DNA of 64,000 bases from Planctomyces sp. SH-PL14 (GCF_001610835.1 NZ_CP011270.1:6590001-6654000), one strand, 5' to 3'. Positions 35,851 to 46,567 are shown, counted from the first letter of the stretch. Notes: generated by a model not told the origin, from the letters alone. Made by a program: numbers and translations.

Positions 35851-36005
35851 CCTGCCGGTTCTCCGCACGCGCCTACGGCTTGTTCGTTTGTTCACTGGGT
35901 CGACGCTGGCGAGAATCCTTGAACTCGGCGGTCACTCTCGTTAACCTCCTCCCTTCCACAAAATGACCGGGAGATGATCGGGCGATCATCGATGGAGTTC
36001 GATTC

Positions 36006-36275
36006 ATGACAATTACCAAAGAACGCAAGACCGCGGTGATCAGCGAGTACCGTCGCAGCCCGGAAGACACCGGCTCCCCGGACGTGCAGGTCGCGGTCCT
36101 GACGACCAAGATCAACACTCTGACCGAGCATCTCCGGTCCCATATGAAGGACCATGCCGGTCGCCGCGGCCTGCTGATGATGGTCAGCCGCCGCCGCCAG
36201 CTTCTCGAATACGTCAAGCGGTCCGATCCCCAGCGTTACCTGGACCTGATCGGCCGCCTGAATCTCCGCAAGTAG
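36006..36275 (+). CDS. rpsO: 30S ribosomal protein S15 (uS15)
   Basis: 89 residues, the expected length. It binds 16S rRNA early in assembly of the small subunit. Conserved S15 segments are all visible: GSPDVQVAVLTTKINTLTEH, LRSHMKDHAGRRGLLMMVSR, and RRQLLEYVKRSDPQRYLDLI. It is followed by a terminator and then pnp, the rpsO-pnp order found in many bacteria. Confidence 0.97.
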   Translation: MTITKERKTAVISEYRRSPEDTGSPDVQVAVLTTKINTLTEHLRSHMKDHAGRRGLLMMVSRRRQLLEYVKRSDPQRYLDLIGRLNLRK

Positions 36276-36283
36276 ATTCGCTC

Positions 36284-36315
36284 GCAGGACGGAAGCTCTC
36301 CGTCCTGCTTTCGTT
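36284..36315 (+). terminator. Rho-independent terminator after rpsO
   Basis: A 10-bp perfect stem (GCAGGACGGA with TCCGTCCTGC), 5-base loop, then TTCGTTTT, 9 bases after the rpsO stop. It would partly uncouple pnp from rpsO. Confidence 0.85.
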
Positions 36316-36744
36316 TTGTCGGGGGCCGGGTTTCCATCGGCGCGTGCATGCGGGCTCGTGGCCGCGGGATCCGGGACCGGCTGTTTGAGGTGTTGCTGAT
36401 CGGGCGGATCGTCGGGAGCAAATCCATCTGCCACCGGGGCGGATGGGACCGACGGGCTCGGAAGGCATGTAGCGGTCGAGCAATCGATCAGGGGCTCCGC
36501 GGACAGGCCGCGTCGAGCCGGTTGTTTCGGACGGGTTTTGCGACTTCCCGTCCGGCTGCTCAAGAGTCGGTAGGCTGTCATCCGGCACAGGGTCGGGAGG
36601 CGGCGGCAGAACCAGGTGGGGTCGAAGTGCTCTGGAGACGGATTTCCGCTGCTGCGGACCGCGATGCGTGGGCGTCTTCCAGACCCGCTGGGGGCAGGGC
36701 AGGTTCAGAGAGTCGTTGTCGTTGCTGATAGAAAAGAGAAACCC
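36316..36744 (+). other. rpsO-pnp intergenic leader, 429 bp, no gene seen
   Basis: The pnp frame remains open upstream to about 36616, but the encoded residues are unlike PNPase. The stretch probably holds the pnp promoter and leader. In other bacteria a pnp leader hairpin is used for autoregulation; no comparable hairpin was identified by eye here. Confidence 0.45.
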
Positions 36745-38844
<2,100 letters not shown>

Positions 38845-38884
38845 GTTGAGATCGGGCGTGAGCCCGATCAGACTCCCGATACGA

Positions 38885-38927
38885 GCAAACGACCTTGAGG
38901 AGCCGTTCCTCAAGGCCGTTTGCGTTT
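38885..38927 (+). terminator. Terminator hairpin after pnp
   Basis: Outer stem GCAAACG/CGTTTGC and inner stem CCTTGAGG/CCTCAAGG, followed by a short GTTTC tail, about 40 bases after the pnp stop. A smaller hairpin (GATCGGGC/GCCCGATC) lies just before it. Confidence 0.75.
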
Positions 38928-38936
38928 CAGGACCGG

Positions 38937-39045
38937 ATTAAACACCAAGACACAAAGGATTCACGAAGAACACAAAGGGGAAAGAGTGGTGCGAGCCGGT
39001 CTCTCTTAGTGTCCTTCGTGCCTCCTTGGTGCCTTGGTGTTTAAT
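38937..39045. repeat. Long inverted repeat of CACCAAGG/CACGAAGG words (after pnp)
   Basis: Arms 38937-38978 and 39004-39045 are 42 bases each and pair nearly perfectly (ATTAAACACCAAG at both ends), around a 25-base centre. The same word family is seen at 23824-23935. It lies between pnp and the Nudix-like gene. Confidence 0.85.
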
Positions 39046-39065
39046 CCCCACCCTCTTCAAACCCC

Positions 39066-39680
39066 ATGACTTCTCCCGTTCAGCCCGTCGATTCCGTCGA
39101 GCACGTTCTCGTGACGCCGACGCTTCTCTTTCATCAGGTCGGAGTCTTCCAGGGCTTCACGGCGGACGCGGCGCGGTACCTCGACGTGCTGCTCGATCCC
39201 TCCTACACGAGCTACCGGCCCCGCTCGGAAGTCGAAGTCGACCCCAGCTACAAGCAGCTCATTCCGTACTGCATCTTCCGCTGCGAAGGGAAGATTTTTC
39301 ACTACCGCCGCGGCAAGCTGCAGGGGGACGGACGTCTCCGCAGCAAGCGGTCGGTCGGGATTGGCGGGCACATCTCGTCGGACGACCAGCACGCCGTCGA
39401 GTCGGTTTACCGGGAGGCGATGCGGCGGGAAATTGCCGAAGAGGTGTTCCTGGAGTCCGCCTTCCGCGAAGAATGCGTGGGGCTCATCAATGACGACTTG
39501 ACGGAAGTGGGCCGGGTCCATTTGGGAATTGTTCACATTTTTGATCTGGAAGCGCCCAAAGTTCGCCCCCGTGAAGAGTCGATCATAGAGTCAGGATTCG
39601 CAGAACCCGCAGAGTTGATCCGGAGTCGGGACGAATTCGAGACCTGGTCGCAGATCTGTCTCGATTACCTCATGAAGTGA
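39066..39680 (+). CDS. Nudix-superfamily-like hydrolase
   Basis: 204 residues. The central segment GIGGHISSDDQHAVESVYRE followed by AMRREIAEEVFLE has the spacing of a Nudix box (G-x5-E-x7-RE-x2-EE), the site that binds metal and the diphosphate. The N-terminal part (VEHVLVTPTLLFHQVGVFQG) and the later LTEVGRVHLGIVHIFDLEAP fit a family sometimes annotated as phosphoesterase. The substrate is unknown. Cytoplasmic. The preceding long inverted repeat and pnp terminator suggest separate transcription. Confidence 0.78.
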   Translation: MTSPVQPVDSVEHVLVTPTLLFHQVGVFQGFTADAARYLDVLLDPSYTSYRPRSEVEVDPSYKQLIPYCIFRCEGKIFHYRRGKLQGDGRLRSKRSVGIGGHISSDDQHAVESVYREAMRREIAEEVFLESAFREECVGLINDDLTEVGRVHLGIVHIFDLEAPKVRPREESIIESGFAEPAELIRSRDEFETWSQICLDYLMK

Positions 39681-39829
39681 CCCGTCCCCGTCCGATGGGC
39701 TGCGATCCCAGGCAGGGAGGTTCCCTGCCGCACCCGGCGCCCTCGCGGCCCAGGCCGCGGCGGTGGAGGAAAGTGGTCGACCGGCTCCGACGACGCGAGC
39801 CGGCCATCGGACAAGGGAGTGTCATCTCG

Positions 39830-40504
39830 ATGAAAAGTCTTGCGCGCAAATGGATTCTGGCCGGTGCGACCCTCGGCGTCCTCGCCGGAGCCCCTCTGGC
39901 CCGCCTTGCTCTCGCCCAGCAGCCCGCCGCCGCTCCGGCGGCTGCCGCCCCCGCCGCGGTTCCCGCCGGCGGCGTCAATGAAGAACAGCTCGGCCAGCTC
40001 GTGGCCGCTCTCGGCCTGAAGCCGGAGAAGCAGCAGCAGCGGTACGACTTCGCCTTCCGGGCGACGCTCGACGATCAGGAATGGACTCTCTCGATGTCGT
40101 CGGTGCTCAGCACCGACCAGCAGTCGATCTGGATCATGGCCTGGCTCGACGAGCTCCCGAAGAACGCGGCCGACGTCCCCCGCAACGCCCTCCTGCGGAT
40201 GCTCGCCACGAACGACGCCATGGGAAGCGGCAAGTTCTTTGCCTACATCCCGAACAACCGCCGGTTCGTCCTCCAGCGTTCGTTCCCGAACGAAGGGATG
40301 ACCCAGGCCAAGTTCCGCCAGCTCCTTCAGGACCTCGGCAGCACGGTCGTCGAGACCTACCCGGTCTGGACCGTCTCGAACTGGAACGCCAACGGCGCCG
40401 CCGTCGCCCAGCCGGCCAACCCGGCCACCGCGACGCAGCCGGGGGGCGCTCCGACGCAGTCGGCCGCTAACGATCCGAAGAACACCGGAACGATTCAGCG
40501 CTAG
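39830..40504 (+). CDS. Small exported protein, possible YbjN/CesT-like fold
   Basis: 224 residues from the ATG at 39830, with AGGGAG 10 bases upstream; the frame is open further upstream but is not protein-like. Signal peptide (WILAGATLGVLAGAPLARLA, cleavage after ALA), an Ala/Pro linker, then a folded domain (QQQRYDFAFRATLDDQEWTL; IWIMAWLDELPKNAADVPRN; KFFAYIPNNRRFVLQRSFPN) that loosely resembles the YbjN/type-III-chaperone-like fold, and an Ala/Pro/Gln-rich tail. The resemblance is by eye and weak. Function unknown; expected in the periplasm. Confidence 0.72.
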   Translation: MKSLARKWILAGATLGVLAGAPLARLALAQQPAAAPAAAAPAAVPAGGVNEEQLGQLVAALGLKPEKQQQRYDFAFRATLDDQEWTLSMSSVLSTDQQSIWIMAWLDELPKNAADVPRNALLRMLATNDAMGSGKFFAYIPNNRRFVLQRSFPNEGMTQAKFRQLLQDLGSTVVETYPVWTVSNWNANGAAVAQPANPATATQPGGAPTQSAANDPKNTGTIQR

Positions 40505-40546
40505 TCGAAGAAAACGGCGGGCCTGTTTTCGGGGGCGATGCCAAGA

Positions 40547-40590
40547 CAACCGCGACGAGACGGTCCGAAGGACCAGTTTCGCCGCGGTTG
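40547..40590 (+). terminator. Imperfect hairpin between converging genes
   Basis: CAACCGCGACGAGACGGTCC pairs imperfectly with GGACCAGTTTCGCCGCGGTT (plus a final G) around a GAA loop, 43 bases after the stop. It could act on both the exported protein gene and the converging hydrolase gene. Confidence 0.5.
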
Positions 40591-40673
40591 CGGCATTTGG
40601 GGGAGGACGAAGTTCCAAGTTTCAAGTGGCAGGTATCAAGGATCAGGAGGAATTGCCTGGCACCTGGTCCCTC

Positions 40674-41756
40674 TCACTCCGTGTATGTCCGTAGCCACTC
40701 GACTCCCTTGGCGAAGGCGTCCGGCGTCAGCGGATGTCCCATGCCGTGGTTGAGGAGGCCGAGCCGCGCGGGGGAGCCGTAGAGGGCGTAGACGGGCTCC
40801 GCGGCGCGGAGGTAGGGGAGCGAGCGCGTGCCGTCCGCCGCACCTGGGCCGTGTTCGCCGCCGATGACGAGGAACGGCCGGGGGGCGATCAGGGCCAGAA
40901 GCTCGTGGTGGTTGCGGGACCATTTCGAGTCCTTCGCCATCGGGCCGAGATACCAGGCGGCGTCCCAGTTCGTGGAGTCGAGGGCGATGCCTCCTTCGCT
41001 GGCGACTCCGGCATGGACGCGGTCGTCGAACGCGAGCAGATAGAGAACTTCCTTCGCCCCGAGTGAATGGCCGAACGCGGCCACGCGTTTGGCATCGACG
41101 TCGGGCTGCGCCAGCAGCAGGTCGACGCCCCGCTCGGCGTCGTAGAGCATCTTCGCCATCCCCTTCGCGTCCGGATGGCGGGCCTGGAACTTCTCGACCG
41201 CAACATTGAGCGTCTTGGCGTCCTTCCAGAGGAAGTTCATCGGGCAGACGACGACAAAGCCCGCCCCGGCGAGCTTGAGCCCGGTGTGCTGCCGGTCTTC
41301 CCCCTGGACGCCGGCGATGGCGTCGATCGTCAGGGCGGTCGTCGGATGGAGCGCGACGATTCCGGCCCGCGTTCCCGGCTTCGCGTCCCCGGCGGGGCGG
41401 AGGATGTAGGCTCGCTCCCGAAGGCCCGGCTCGCCCGTGTACTCGACGAGCTCGCGCGTTCCCCAGTCGAAGGTCTCCTTGGAGATCGACTTGATCTCCA
41501 GGTCGGCCGGCCGTTTTGGCATCGGGCCGAGGAACGTGCGCCACTCACTGCGGAGAGTGTCCCGCCGGGCATTCCACGCATCGAGCGACGCGATCGGGGT
41601 GCCGGCGGCGTCCTGAAGCAGGGGTGTCAGCGGCTTCCAGACCGGAACGTTTGCCGCGGTCTCCGGAGCCAGCACATCCTTGAGCCAGGGGACGTCGTCC
41701 GCCGATGCCGCCAGGGGCCACAGACACACGAAGAGGGCGAGAAGACGAAAGTTCAT
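40674..41756 (-). CDS. Exported alpha/beta hydrolase (dienelactone-hydrolase/acetyl-xylan-esterase-like)
   Basis: 360 residues from the ATG at 41756, which starts a signal peptide MNFRLLALFVCLWPLAASA; the longer frame only adds a basic leader. The nucleophile elbow GHSLGAKE is visible in RVAAFGHSLGAKEVLYLLAF, an acidic-residue strand RPFLVIGGEHGPG, and a C-terminal catalytic-His segment LLNHGMGHPLTPDAF. The family contains esterases of plant polysaccharide and xenobiotic breakdown; substrate not predictable. Probably periplasmic. Divergent from the cytochrome-domain gene upstream. Confidence 0.83.
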   Translation of the reverse strand: MNFRLLALFVCLWPLAASADDVPWLKDVLAPETAANVPVWKPLTPLLQDAAGTPIASLDAWNARRDTLRSEWRTFLGPMPKRPADLEIKSISKETFDWGTRELVEYTGEPGLRERAYILRPAGDAKPGTRAGIVALHPTTALTIDAIAGVQGEDRQHTGLKLAGAGFVVVCPMNFLWKDAKTLNVAVEKFQARHPDAKGMAKMLYDAERGVDLLLAQPDVDAKRVAAFGHSLGAKEVLYLLAFDDRVHAGVASEGGIALDSTNWDAAWYLGPMAKDSKWSRNHHELLALIAPRPFLVIGGEHGPGAADGTRSLPYLRAAEPVYALYGSPARLGLLNHGMGHPLTPDAFAKGVEWLRTYTE

Positions 41757-41954
41757 CGGGAAGAATCGCTCCGGGGGGAAATGTCGAATCGGCGGGAGGC
41801 GGCGGCGCGTCACCCTCGCCACGTCGCATTACATCAGCCATCGTCGATGGACGATAGCGTCCGCGTCCGAGGACTCTCCTCGGGGCGCTGAGGCATCCCG
41901 CGCTGCGAGGGCGTACAATCGAGGCTCCTCGTCTTGGTCGTCGGAGCACCTCGC

Positions 41955-43520
41955 GTGCGTACGTGCCTTGTCCTGTTGTCTCTCCTGATTCTGTCCGGGC
42001 CGGTCGCCGCCTTCGCTGCGGCCGCCGCTCCTGACATGCCGCCGCCGTCCGCTCCGATGGTGGATTTCAATCGAGACATCCAGCCGCTGCTCGCCCAGCA
42101 TTGCCTCCGTTGTCACGGCCCGATGAAGCAGGACGGCGACCTGCGGCTCGATTCCCGCGTAGCGGCGGAAAAGGGAGGGGATTCGGGCCGGAGCGTCCTG
42201 ATGCTGCCTCCGGAGAAGAACGAGATCCTGCGGCGGCTCCGGTCGATGGAACCGGGGGACCGGATGCCGCTCGAAGGGCCGCCGCTCGACGAGGCGTCGC
42301 TCCAGAAGTTCGAAGCCTGGATCCGCGCCGGTGCCGTCTGGCCGGAGAAAATGGTGGCCAAGTTCACGCCGTACCAGGAGGCGTGGTGGGAAACGGCCGC
42401 CGGCTGGCTGCTGAGCAAGTGGGAGGAGTGGTACGGAAAGACGATCGTGCCCGCCCTCTACTTCCTGATACCGCTCGCGATCGTGGTCCTGTTCCTGGAG
42501 CGGGCCCGTGAGACGCGGCGGGCGCAGCTCAGGAAGGGGGAGCCGGTCAGCCCCTGGGCGGAGCGGTGGGCTCACGTCTCGCGGGCGTGGCAGCTCGCCG
42601 GGTTCCTGGCGGTGACGGTCGGGGCGCTGGTCCTCTGGACGCGCAGCCGGCTTGCGGAGATTCCGCGGCTGCAGGGGGAAGTGACCAAGCTGCAGAAGCA
42701 GCTCAGCAAGATGGATGCGGATCCGGAGCGGACTGTCCGACCCGTTCACGCGCCGCGGATGGGGGGGAAATACTATCGCGGGAACGACGAGCGGAGCCCG
42801 GCCCTCTTCAACGGGGGCTATTACCGGACGGCGACCTTCGAAATCCATCTCCTCGATCCGGCGGGGCAGCCGCTGATCTGGGGCGATCCGATTCCCGCGC
42901 GGGCGACGGTCCAGGTCTTGATCGCGAAAGCGCCGTTTGCGGCTCCCTCGCTCTTCACGGGCGAGATGATGGGAGCAGTGGGGATGTCGGCCAAGCACAT
43001 CAATGCGCAGGGGACCGGGGAAGAGGTCCCCCCGTATTCGTTTCTCAAGCCGAGCGATCAGGAAGGGATCTGGGTCGCCGAACTGCCGGTGACGCTCGAC
43101 CCGCAGGCGCCGCGGCAGGAGGGGAAGGTCTATCTCAACGCCGGGATGCAGGAGACGGGGGGCCGTCTTCAGGGGGTCTGCCACTATTCCGTGGGCTACA
43201 AGCTCGTCGCGGCGGACGGAAAGCTGACGACCGAGTCCGAGGTCTGGATGGAGTCGATCCTGAAGCCGGGGCAGCTCATCTGGACCCCGGAGGGGCGGAT
43301 CAGTGCGCAGGAGTGGTTCGACGCTCTTCCGATCCCTGAGATCGTCAACGGCAACAGCAGCGATCCGAAGCTGCTGGGGACCGAAGTCCACATCGAGATG
43401 CTCCGCCGGCTTCGCGAGGATCGCGAAAGGGAACGGGCCCTGGCGCCCGAGCCGGCAACGCCGCCTCCACCGCCGCCGGCGGTTCTTCAGCCCATGACTC
43501 CGAACTCCTCACCACCATGA
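41955..43520 (+). CDS. Membrane protein with N-terminal planctomycete cytochrome c domain
   Basis: 521 residues from a GTG with GGAG about 8 bases upstream. Signal or anchor (TCLVLLSLLILSGPVAAFA), then a PSCyt1-type domain with C50-LRC-H54 (VDFNRDIQPLLAQHCLRCHG). Two central membrane helices (VPALYFLIPLAIVVLFLERA; WQLAGFLAVTVGALVLWTRS), a short coiled coil (RLQGEVTKLQKQLSKMDADP), and a C-terminal soluble domain of unknown type (NGGYYRTATFEIHLLDPAGQ) with a Pro-rich tail. It may carry electrons across or along the membrane. It overlaps the following YbjQ-like gene by 4 bases. Confidence 0.82.
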   Translation: MRTCLVLLSLLILSGPVAAFAAAAAPDMPPPSAPMVDFNRDIQPLLAQHCLRCHGPMKQDGDLRLDSRVAAEKGGDSGRSVLMLPPEKNEILRRLRSMEPGDRMPLEGPPLDEASLQKFEAWIRAGAVWPEKMVAKFTPYQEAWWETAAGWLLSKWEEWYGKTIVPALYFLIPLAIVVLFLERARETRRAQLRKGEPVSPWAERWAHVSRAWQLAGFLAVTVGALVLWTRSRLAEIPRLQGEVTKLQKQLSKMDADPERTVRPVHAPRMGGKYYRGNDERSPALFNGGYYRTATFEIHLLDPAGQPLIWGDPIPARATVQVLIAKAPFAAPSLFTGEMMGAVGMSAKHINAQGTGEEVPPYSFLKPSDQEGIWVAELPVTLDPQAPRQEGKVYLNAGMQETGGRLQGVCHYSVGYKLVAADGKLTTESEVWMESILKPGQLIWTPEGRISAQEWFDALPIPEIVNGNSSDPKLLGTEVHIEMLRRLREDRERERALAPEPATPPPPPPAVLQPMTPNSSPP

Positions 43521-43852
43521 TCGATGAACATTTTGTGACGGGTGCTTTTGAACTTCCGGGGTGCCGGATCGTGGCCAGTCATGGCCTGGTCCGCGGGATC
43601 GTGTGTCGGTCGCGGAGCGTCGTGGGCAACTTTGCCGCGGGGCTGCAGACGATCTTTGGCGGGAACATCACGATCTATACGCAGCTGTGTGAGCGGGCGC
43701 GGCAGGATGCGTATGAGCTGATGATTCAGCATGCCGATGAGCGGGGGGCGAATGCGGTGATTGGTGTGCGGTATGACGCCAATGAGGTGATGGCGGGGGT
43801 GACGGAAGTCCTCGCTTACGGGACGGCGGTGACGGTGGAGCAAGTTCGGTAG
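43517..43852 (+). CDS. YbjQ-family (PF01906) protein
   Basis: 111 residues, typical length for YbjQ/DUF74. The conserved pattern is visible: VASHGLVRGIVCRSRSVVGN, FGGNITIYTQLCERARQDAY, and HADERGANAVIGVRYDANEV. These small cytoplasmic proteins form pentamers; metal binding is often annotated but not well proven. It overlaps the end of the cytochrome-domain membrane protein gene (ATGA), so the two are probably co-translated. Its stop is 3 bases before repeat R4. Confidence 0.88.
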   Translation: MIDEHFVTGAFELPGCRIVASHGLVRGIVCRSRSVVGNFAAGLQTIFGGNITIYTQLCERARQDAYELMIQHADERGANAVIGVRYDANEVMAGVTEVLAYGTAVTVEQVR

Positions 43853-43915
43853 GCGAACCGCGTCCTTGCCGGCACGACTCTGCTCGCTCAAACCCAACGT
43901 GCGACGGCAGCATGG

Positions 43916-43941
43916 GGTCAAGGGGGTACCCCTTTAAAGGT
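43916..43941. repeat. Left target duplication and left terminal inverted repeat of the IS
   Basis: 43916-43926 is GGTCAAGGGGG, the target copy. 43927-43941 is TACCCCTTTAAAGGT, the left end of the element, matching the right end at 14 of 15 positions. Confidence 0.88.
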
Positions 43942-45402
43942 GAGCGAGTCAGTCCTTACCCTGTCTCTGTCTGGAGGTTGCGACGGACTCCTGGAGAGGA
44001 CAACAGGGATGTTGCCAGCCGAAGTGTTGGAGCGTTTTGTCGAATGCTGTCCCGCCGCGGTCATGGTGCGGGCCGTTCTGGAGAACCTGCTGCGGCCCGA
44101 GCGGCTGGATGAGGTCTTCCAGCGGGCCGCCCAGCGGCAATACAGCCGCCAGCTCCTGTTCTCGCAGCTCGTGGCGATCATGTCGGCTGTCGCCACCCGT
44201 TCGCAGCCGTCTGTCCATGCCGCCTATCTGGCGGCTCAGGACAAGCTCGACATCTCACCCCAGGCCCTGTACGACAAACTTCGACGGCTTGAACCGGCCG
44301 TCACGGCCGCCCTGGTCCGCGAGACCGCCCGCGATGCCGCACGAGCCATCGATGCTCTGCCGGGCCTGCGGCCACCCGTGCTGACCGGGGGACTGAAGAC
44401 GTACGACGTCTATTGTGTCGACGGGAATCACCTGGCCAGCACGGAGCACCGGCTTGCCGAGTTGCGGACGACCCGCGAAGCGGCCCTCCCCGGACAGACG
44501 CTGGCCCTGCTGGACCTTCGTCGGGGGCTGATCACGGAACTTGTTCCCGGCGAGGATGGCCATGCCCAGGAACGCTCGCTCGTCCCGGAGCTGCTGGAGC
44601 GGTTGCGGAAGGGGATGGTGCTCGTCGCCGACCGGAACTTCTGCACGAGCCGGATCCTGTTCGGAATCGTGCAGCGTTCGGCCTTCTTTGTGATCCGTCA
44701 ACATGGCTCGACCCTCTCCTGGGAGCGGGAGGGGAAGCGGCGGCGGATCGGCCGGACGGTGACGGGGATGATGTTCGAGCAGATCCTGGACCTGAACTAT
44801 GAGGGCCAGACGCTGCCGGTCCGGCGGCTGACGATCGAACTGGACGGACCGACGAACCAGGGGGAGAGCGAAGTCCACATCCTGACGAATCTTCCGGCCG
44901 AAACAGTCCCGGCCGGCGAGGTGGTGGAGGCGTACCGCCTGCGGTGGACGATCGAAGAGGCGTTCCAGTGTCTGACGGAGGTTCTGCGGTGCGAGGTGGA
45001 AACGCTGGGCTATCCGCGGGCGGCCCTGTTCTCGTTTGCCGTGGCGGTGGTGGCCTGGAACACGTATGCGGTGGTCAAGGGGGCGCTGAAGTCGGTTCAC
45101 GGCTGGGAGACGATCGAGGCGACGCTGTCCGACTATCACCTGATGCATGACGTGCTGCTGACGCACTGCGGCCTGGAGATCGCTGTGGAGGCTTCGGCGT
45201 GGTTCTGGCACCAGGGGTTGTGCCCCCAGGGGCTGGCGAAGGAGCTGGTTCGTCTGGCGAAGACGGTGAAGTTGTCCCGGTATCCCAAGCGGAAGCGAGG
45301 TCCGAAACACCCGCCTCCCGCGAAAACAGGACGCCGCAACGATCACCTCTCGACCGCCAGACTCCTTGAGAAACGCAAAGACAAACGACCTTGAAAGGGG
45401 TA
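43927..45402 (+). mobile_element. Complete IS4-family insertion sequence, 1476 bp
   Basis: Bounded by 15-bp inverted repeats (TACCCCTTTAAAGGT and, read inward from the right, TACCCCTTTCAAGGT; one mismatch). It is flanked by an exact 11-bp direct repeat GGTCAAGGGGG at 43916-43926 and 45403-45413. It carries one transposase gene with an intact DDE triad. Length, duplication size and the Y-x2-R-x3-E motif place it in the IS4 family. Both ends, the gene and the duplication are undamaged, so the insertion is probably recent. Confidence 0.93.
44009..45394 (+). CDS. IS4-family transposase
   Basis: 461 residues from the ATG at 44009, which has GGAGAGG about 9 bases upstream; the same frame is open from a GTG at 43940 that overlaps the element's end. 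DDE catalytic residues: D138 in YDVYCVDGNHLAS, D208 in VLVADRNFCTSRILFGI, and E316 in YRLRWTIEEAFQCLTEVLRC, which also gives the Y-x2-R-x3-E signature of IS4 transposases. An N-terminal helical region (QLLFSQLVAIMSAVATRSQP) precedes the RNase H-like core and the C-terminus is Lys/Arg-rich. It cuts and pastes the surrounding element. The frame is intact. Confidence 0.93.
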   Translation: MLPAEVLERFVECCPAAVMVRAVLENLLRPERLDEVFQRAAQRQYSRQLLFSQLVAIMSAVATRSQPSVHAAYLAAQDKLDISPQALYDKLRRLEPAVTAALVRETARDAARAIDALPGLRPPVLTGGLKTYDVYCVDGNHLASTEHRLAELRTTREAALPGQTLALLDLRRGLITELVPGEDGHAQERSLVPELLERLRKGMVLVADRNFCTSRILFGIVQRSAFFVIRQHGSTLSWEREGKRRRIGRTVTGMMFEQILDLNYEGQTLPVRRLTIELDGPTNQGESEVHILTNLPAETVPAGEVVEAYRLRWTIEEAFQCLTEVLRCEVETLGYPRAALFSFAVAVVAWNTYAVVKGALKSVHGWETIEATLSDYHLMHDVLLTHCGLEIAVEASAWFWHQGLCPQGLAKELVRLAKTVKLSRYPKRKRGPKHPPPAKTGRRNDHLSTARLLEKRKDKRP

Positions 45403-45413
45403 GGTCAAGGGGG
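45388..45413. repeat. Right terminal inverted repeat and right target duplication of the IS
   Basis: 45388-45402 is ACCTTGAAAGGGGTA, the right end. 45403-45413 is GGTCAAGGGGG, identical to the left target copy. The transposase stop codon lies within the right end. Confidence 0.88.
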
Positions 45414-45667
45414 CCACGCCCCCTTGCCGCCGGAGGCACTCCTGAGAGGAACCGTTGTAAGCAATGGGCGGCCCCTTTGTGGTACCAGCGTTGAGGACTC
45501 CCCGCTCGCTCTGCAATCCCCGCGGGTTGGTGAGGGGGCATCCGGCACGTTGTCCGCGCCTGGACACTCGCTCCTTCAGACAACTCTCGACGAGACGGCC
45601 TCCGGCGGGCAAAGGGGCGTTGCCCCTCTGCACTCCCCACCAGGGGGCCCCTGGACCCGGTGAGGCA

Positions 45668-46567
45668 CTACCCGATGAATTCCAGCTCGACCGGGTTCGG
45701 AATGATCCCCGCCTCATATCCCTTCTTCAGCAACAGCGCGACTGCCTCACGGCCCCGAGGACCAAAGTCGAGCGTCCAGTCGTTCACATACATCCCGACA
45801 AACTTGTCCGACTTCGCCACATCGAGATCCCGCCCATACTTCATCGCATAGTCGAGCGCTTCCTTCCGGTGCGCCAGAGCGTACTCAATGCTCTTCTTGA
45901 GCAGCGCGGTCACCTCATCCATCGCCTTCCGGCCCAAGTCCTTCCGGATCGCGTTCCCGCCCAGCGGCAGCGGCAACCCCGTCTCCTCCATCCACCACAC
46001 GCCAAGATCGACAACCAGGTGCAGGCCCTGGTTCTGATACGTCAGCTGTCCCTCGTGAATGATCAGCCCGGCATCAACCTCGCCCTTCTCGACGAGATTC
46101 AGGATCTCGTCAAACGGGCGGATCACAAACCGCACCGTCGTCTCGCCGGCGAGACCGGCCGGAGCCCCGACTTCTTCTGCCGGAGCGGCGTCGAGTCCCT
46201 TCGACTTCAGACACAACCGCAGAGCCAGGAACGCAGTCGTCAGCGTGCCGGGAATGGCGATCGTCTTGCCCGCCAGATCCTCGATCTTCATCGGCTTGGG
46301 GGTGACGACCATCGGGCCGTAACCATCCCCCATGCTGCATCCGCACGCGCACAAGGCGTACTTGTCCGTCATGAACGAATAGCCGTGCAGGCTCACCGCC
46401 GTCAGCTCCAGCTCCCCCTTGAGAGCCCGGTGGTTCAGCGTCTCGATGTCCTGGAGCTGATGCGTGAAGCGGTAATCCCCCGTGTCGACCTTGTCGTTCG
46501 TGAGGGCGTGGAACATGAAGGCATCGTCGGGATCAGGACTGTGGCCGACGCGGATCAGTGTGGGCAT
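45668..46567 (-). CDS. mqnD: 1,4-dihydroxy-6-naphthoate synthase (futalosine pathway)
   Basis: 299 residues. It converts cyclic dehypoxanthine futalosine to 1,4-dihydroxy-6-naphthoate in menaquinone synthesis. Periplasmic-binding-protein-like fold with MqnD hallmarks: RVGHSPDPDDAFMFHAL at the N-terminus, ELTAVSLHGYSFMTDKYALC, IAIPGTLTTAFLALRLC, and DAGLIIHEGQLTYQNQGLHL with LGVWWMEETGLPLPLGGNAI. No other mqn gene is in the window. It is the last gene of a long minus-strand series; its stop is 7 bases from the end of repeat R4. Confidence 0.93.
   Translation of the reverse strand: MPTLIRVGHSPDPDDAFMFHALTNDKVDTGDYRFTHQLQDIETLNHRALKGELELTAVSLHGYSFMTDKYALCACGCSMGDGYGPMVVTPKPMKIEDLAGKTIAIPGTLTTAFLALRLCLKSKGLDAAPAEEVGAPAGLAGETTVRFVIRPFDEILNLVEKGEVDAGLIIHEGQLTYQNQGLHLVVDLGVWWMEETGLPLPLGGNAIRKDLGRKAMDEVTALLKKSIEYALAHRKEALDYAMKYGRDLDVAKSDKFVGMYVNDWTLDFGPRGREAVALLLKKGYEAGIIPNPVELEFIG

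Larger units (their letters stand above)
43856..45660 (+). repeat. Dispersed ~320-bp repeat, copy R4, split by an IS element
   Basis: Left part 43856-43926 (AACCGCGTCCTTGCCGGCAC through GGGGTCAAGGGGG), then the IS, then 45414-45660 (CCACGCCCCCTTGCCGCC through CTGGACCCGG). Removing the IS and one 11-bp duplication restores an uninterrupted copy of about 318 bp matching R3 and R5. The insertion point lies in the arm of the left hairpin. The right part fills the gap between the IS and mqnD. Confidence 0.88.

Noticed and set aside
36316-36744. Possible N-terminal extension of PNPase to about 36616
   Set aside because: The extra residues do not match PNPase, whereas the GTG at 36745 starts exactly at the conserved N-terminus.
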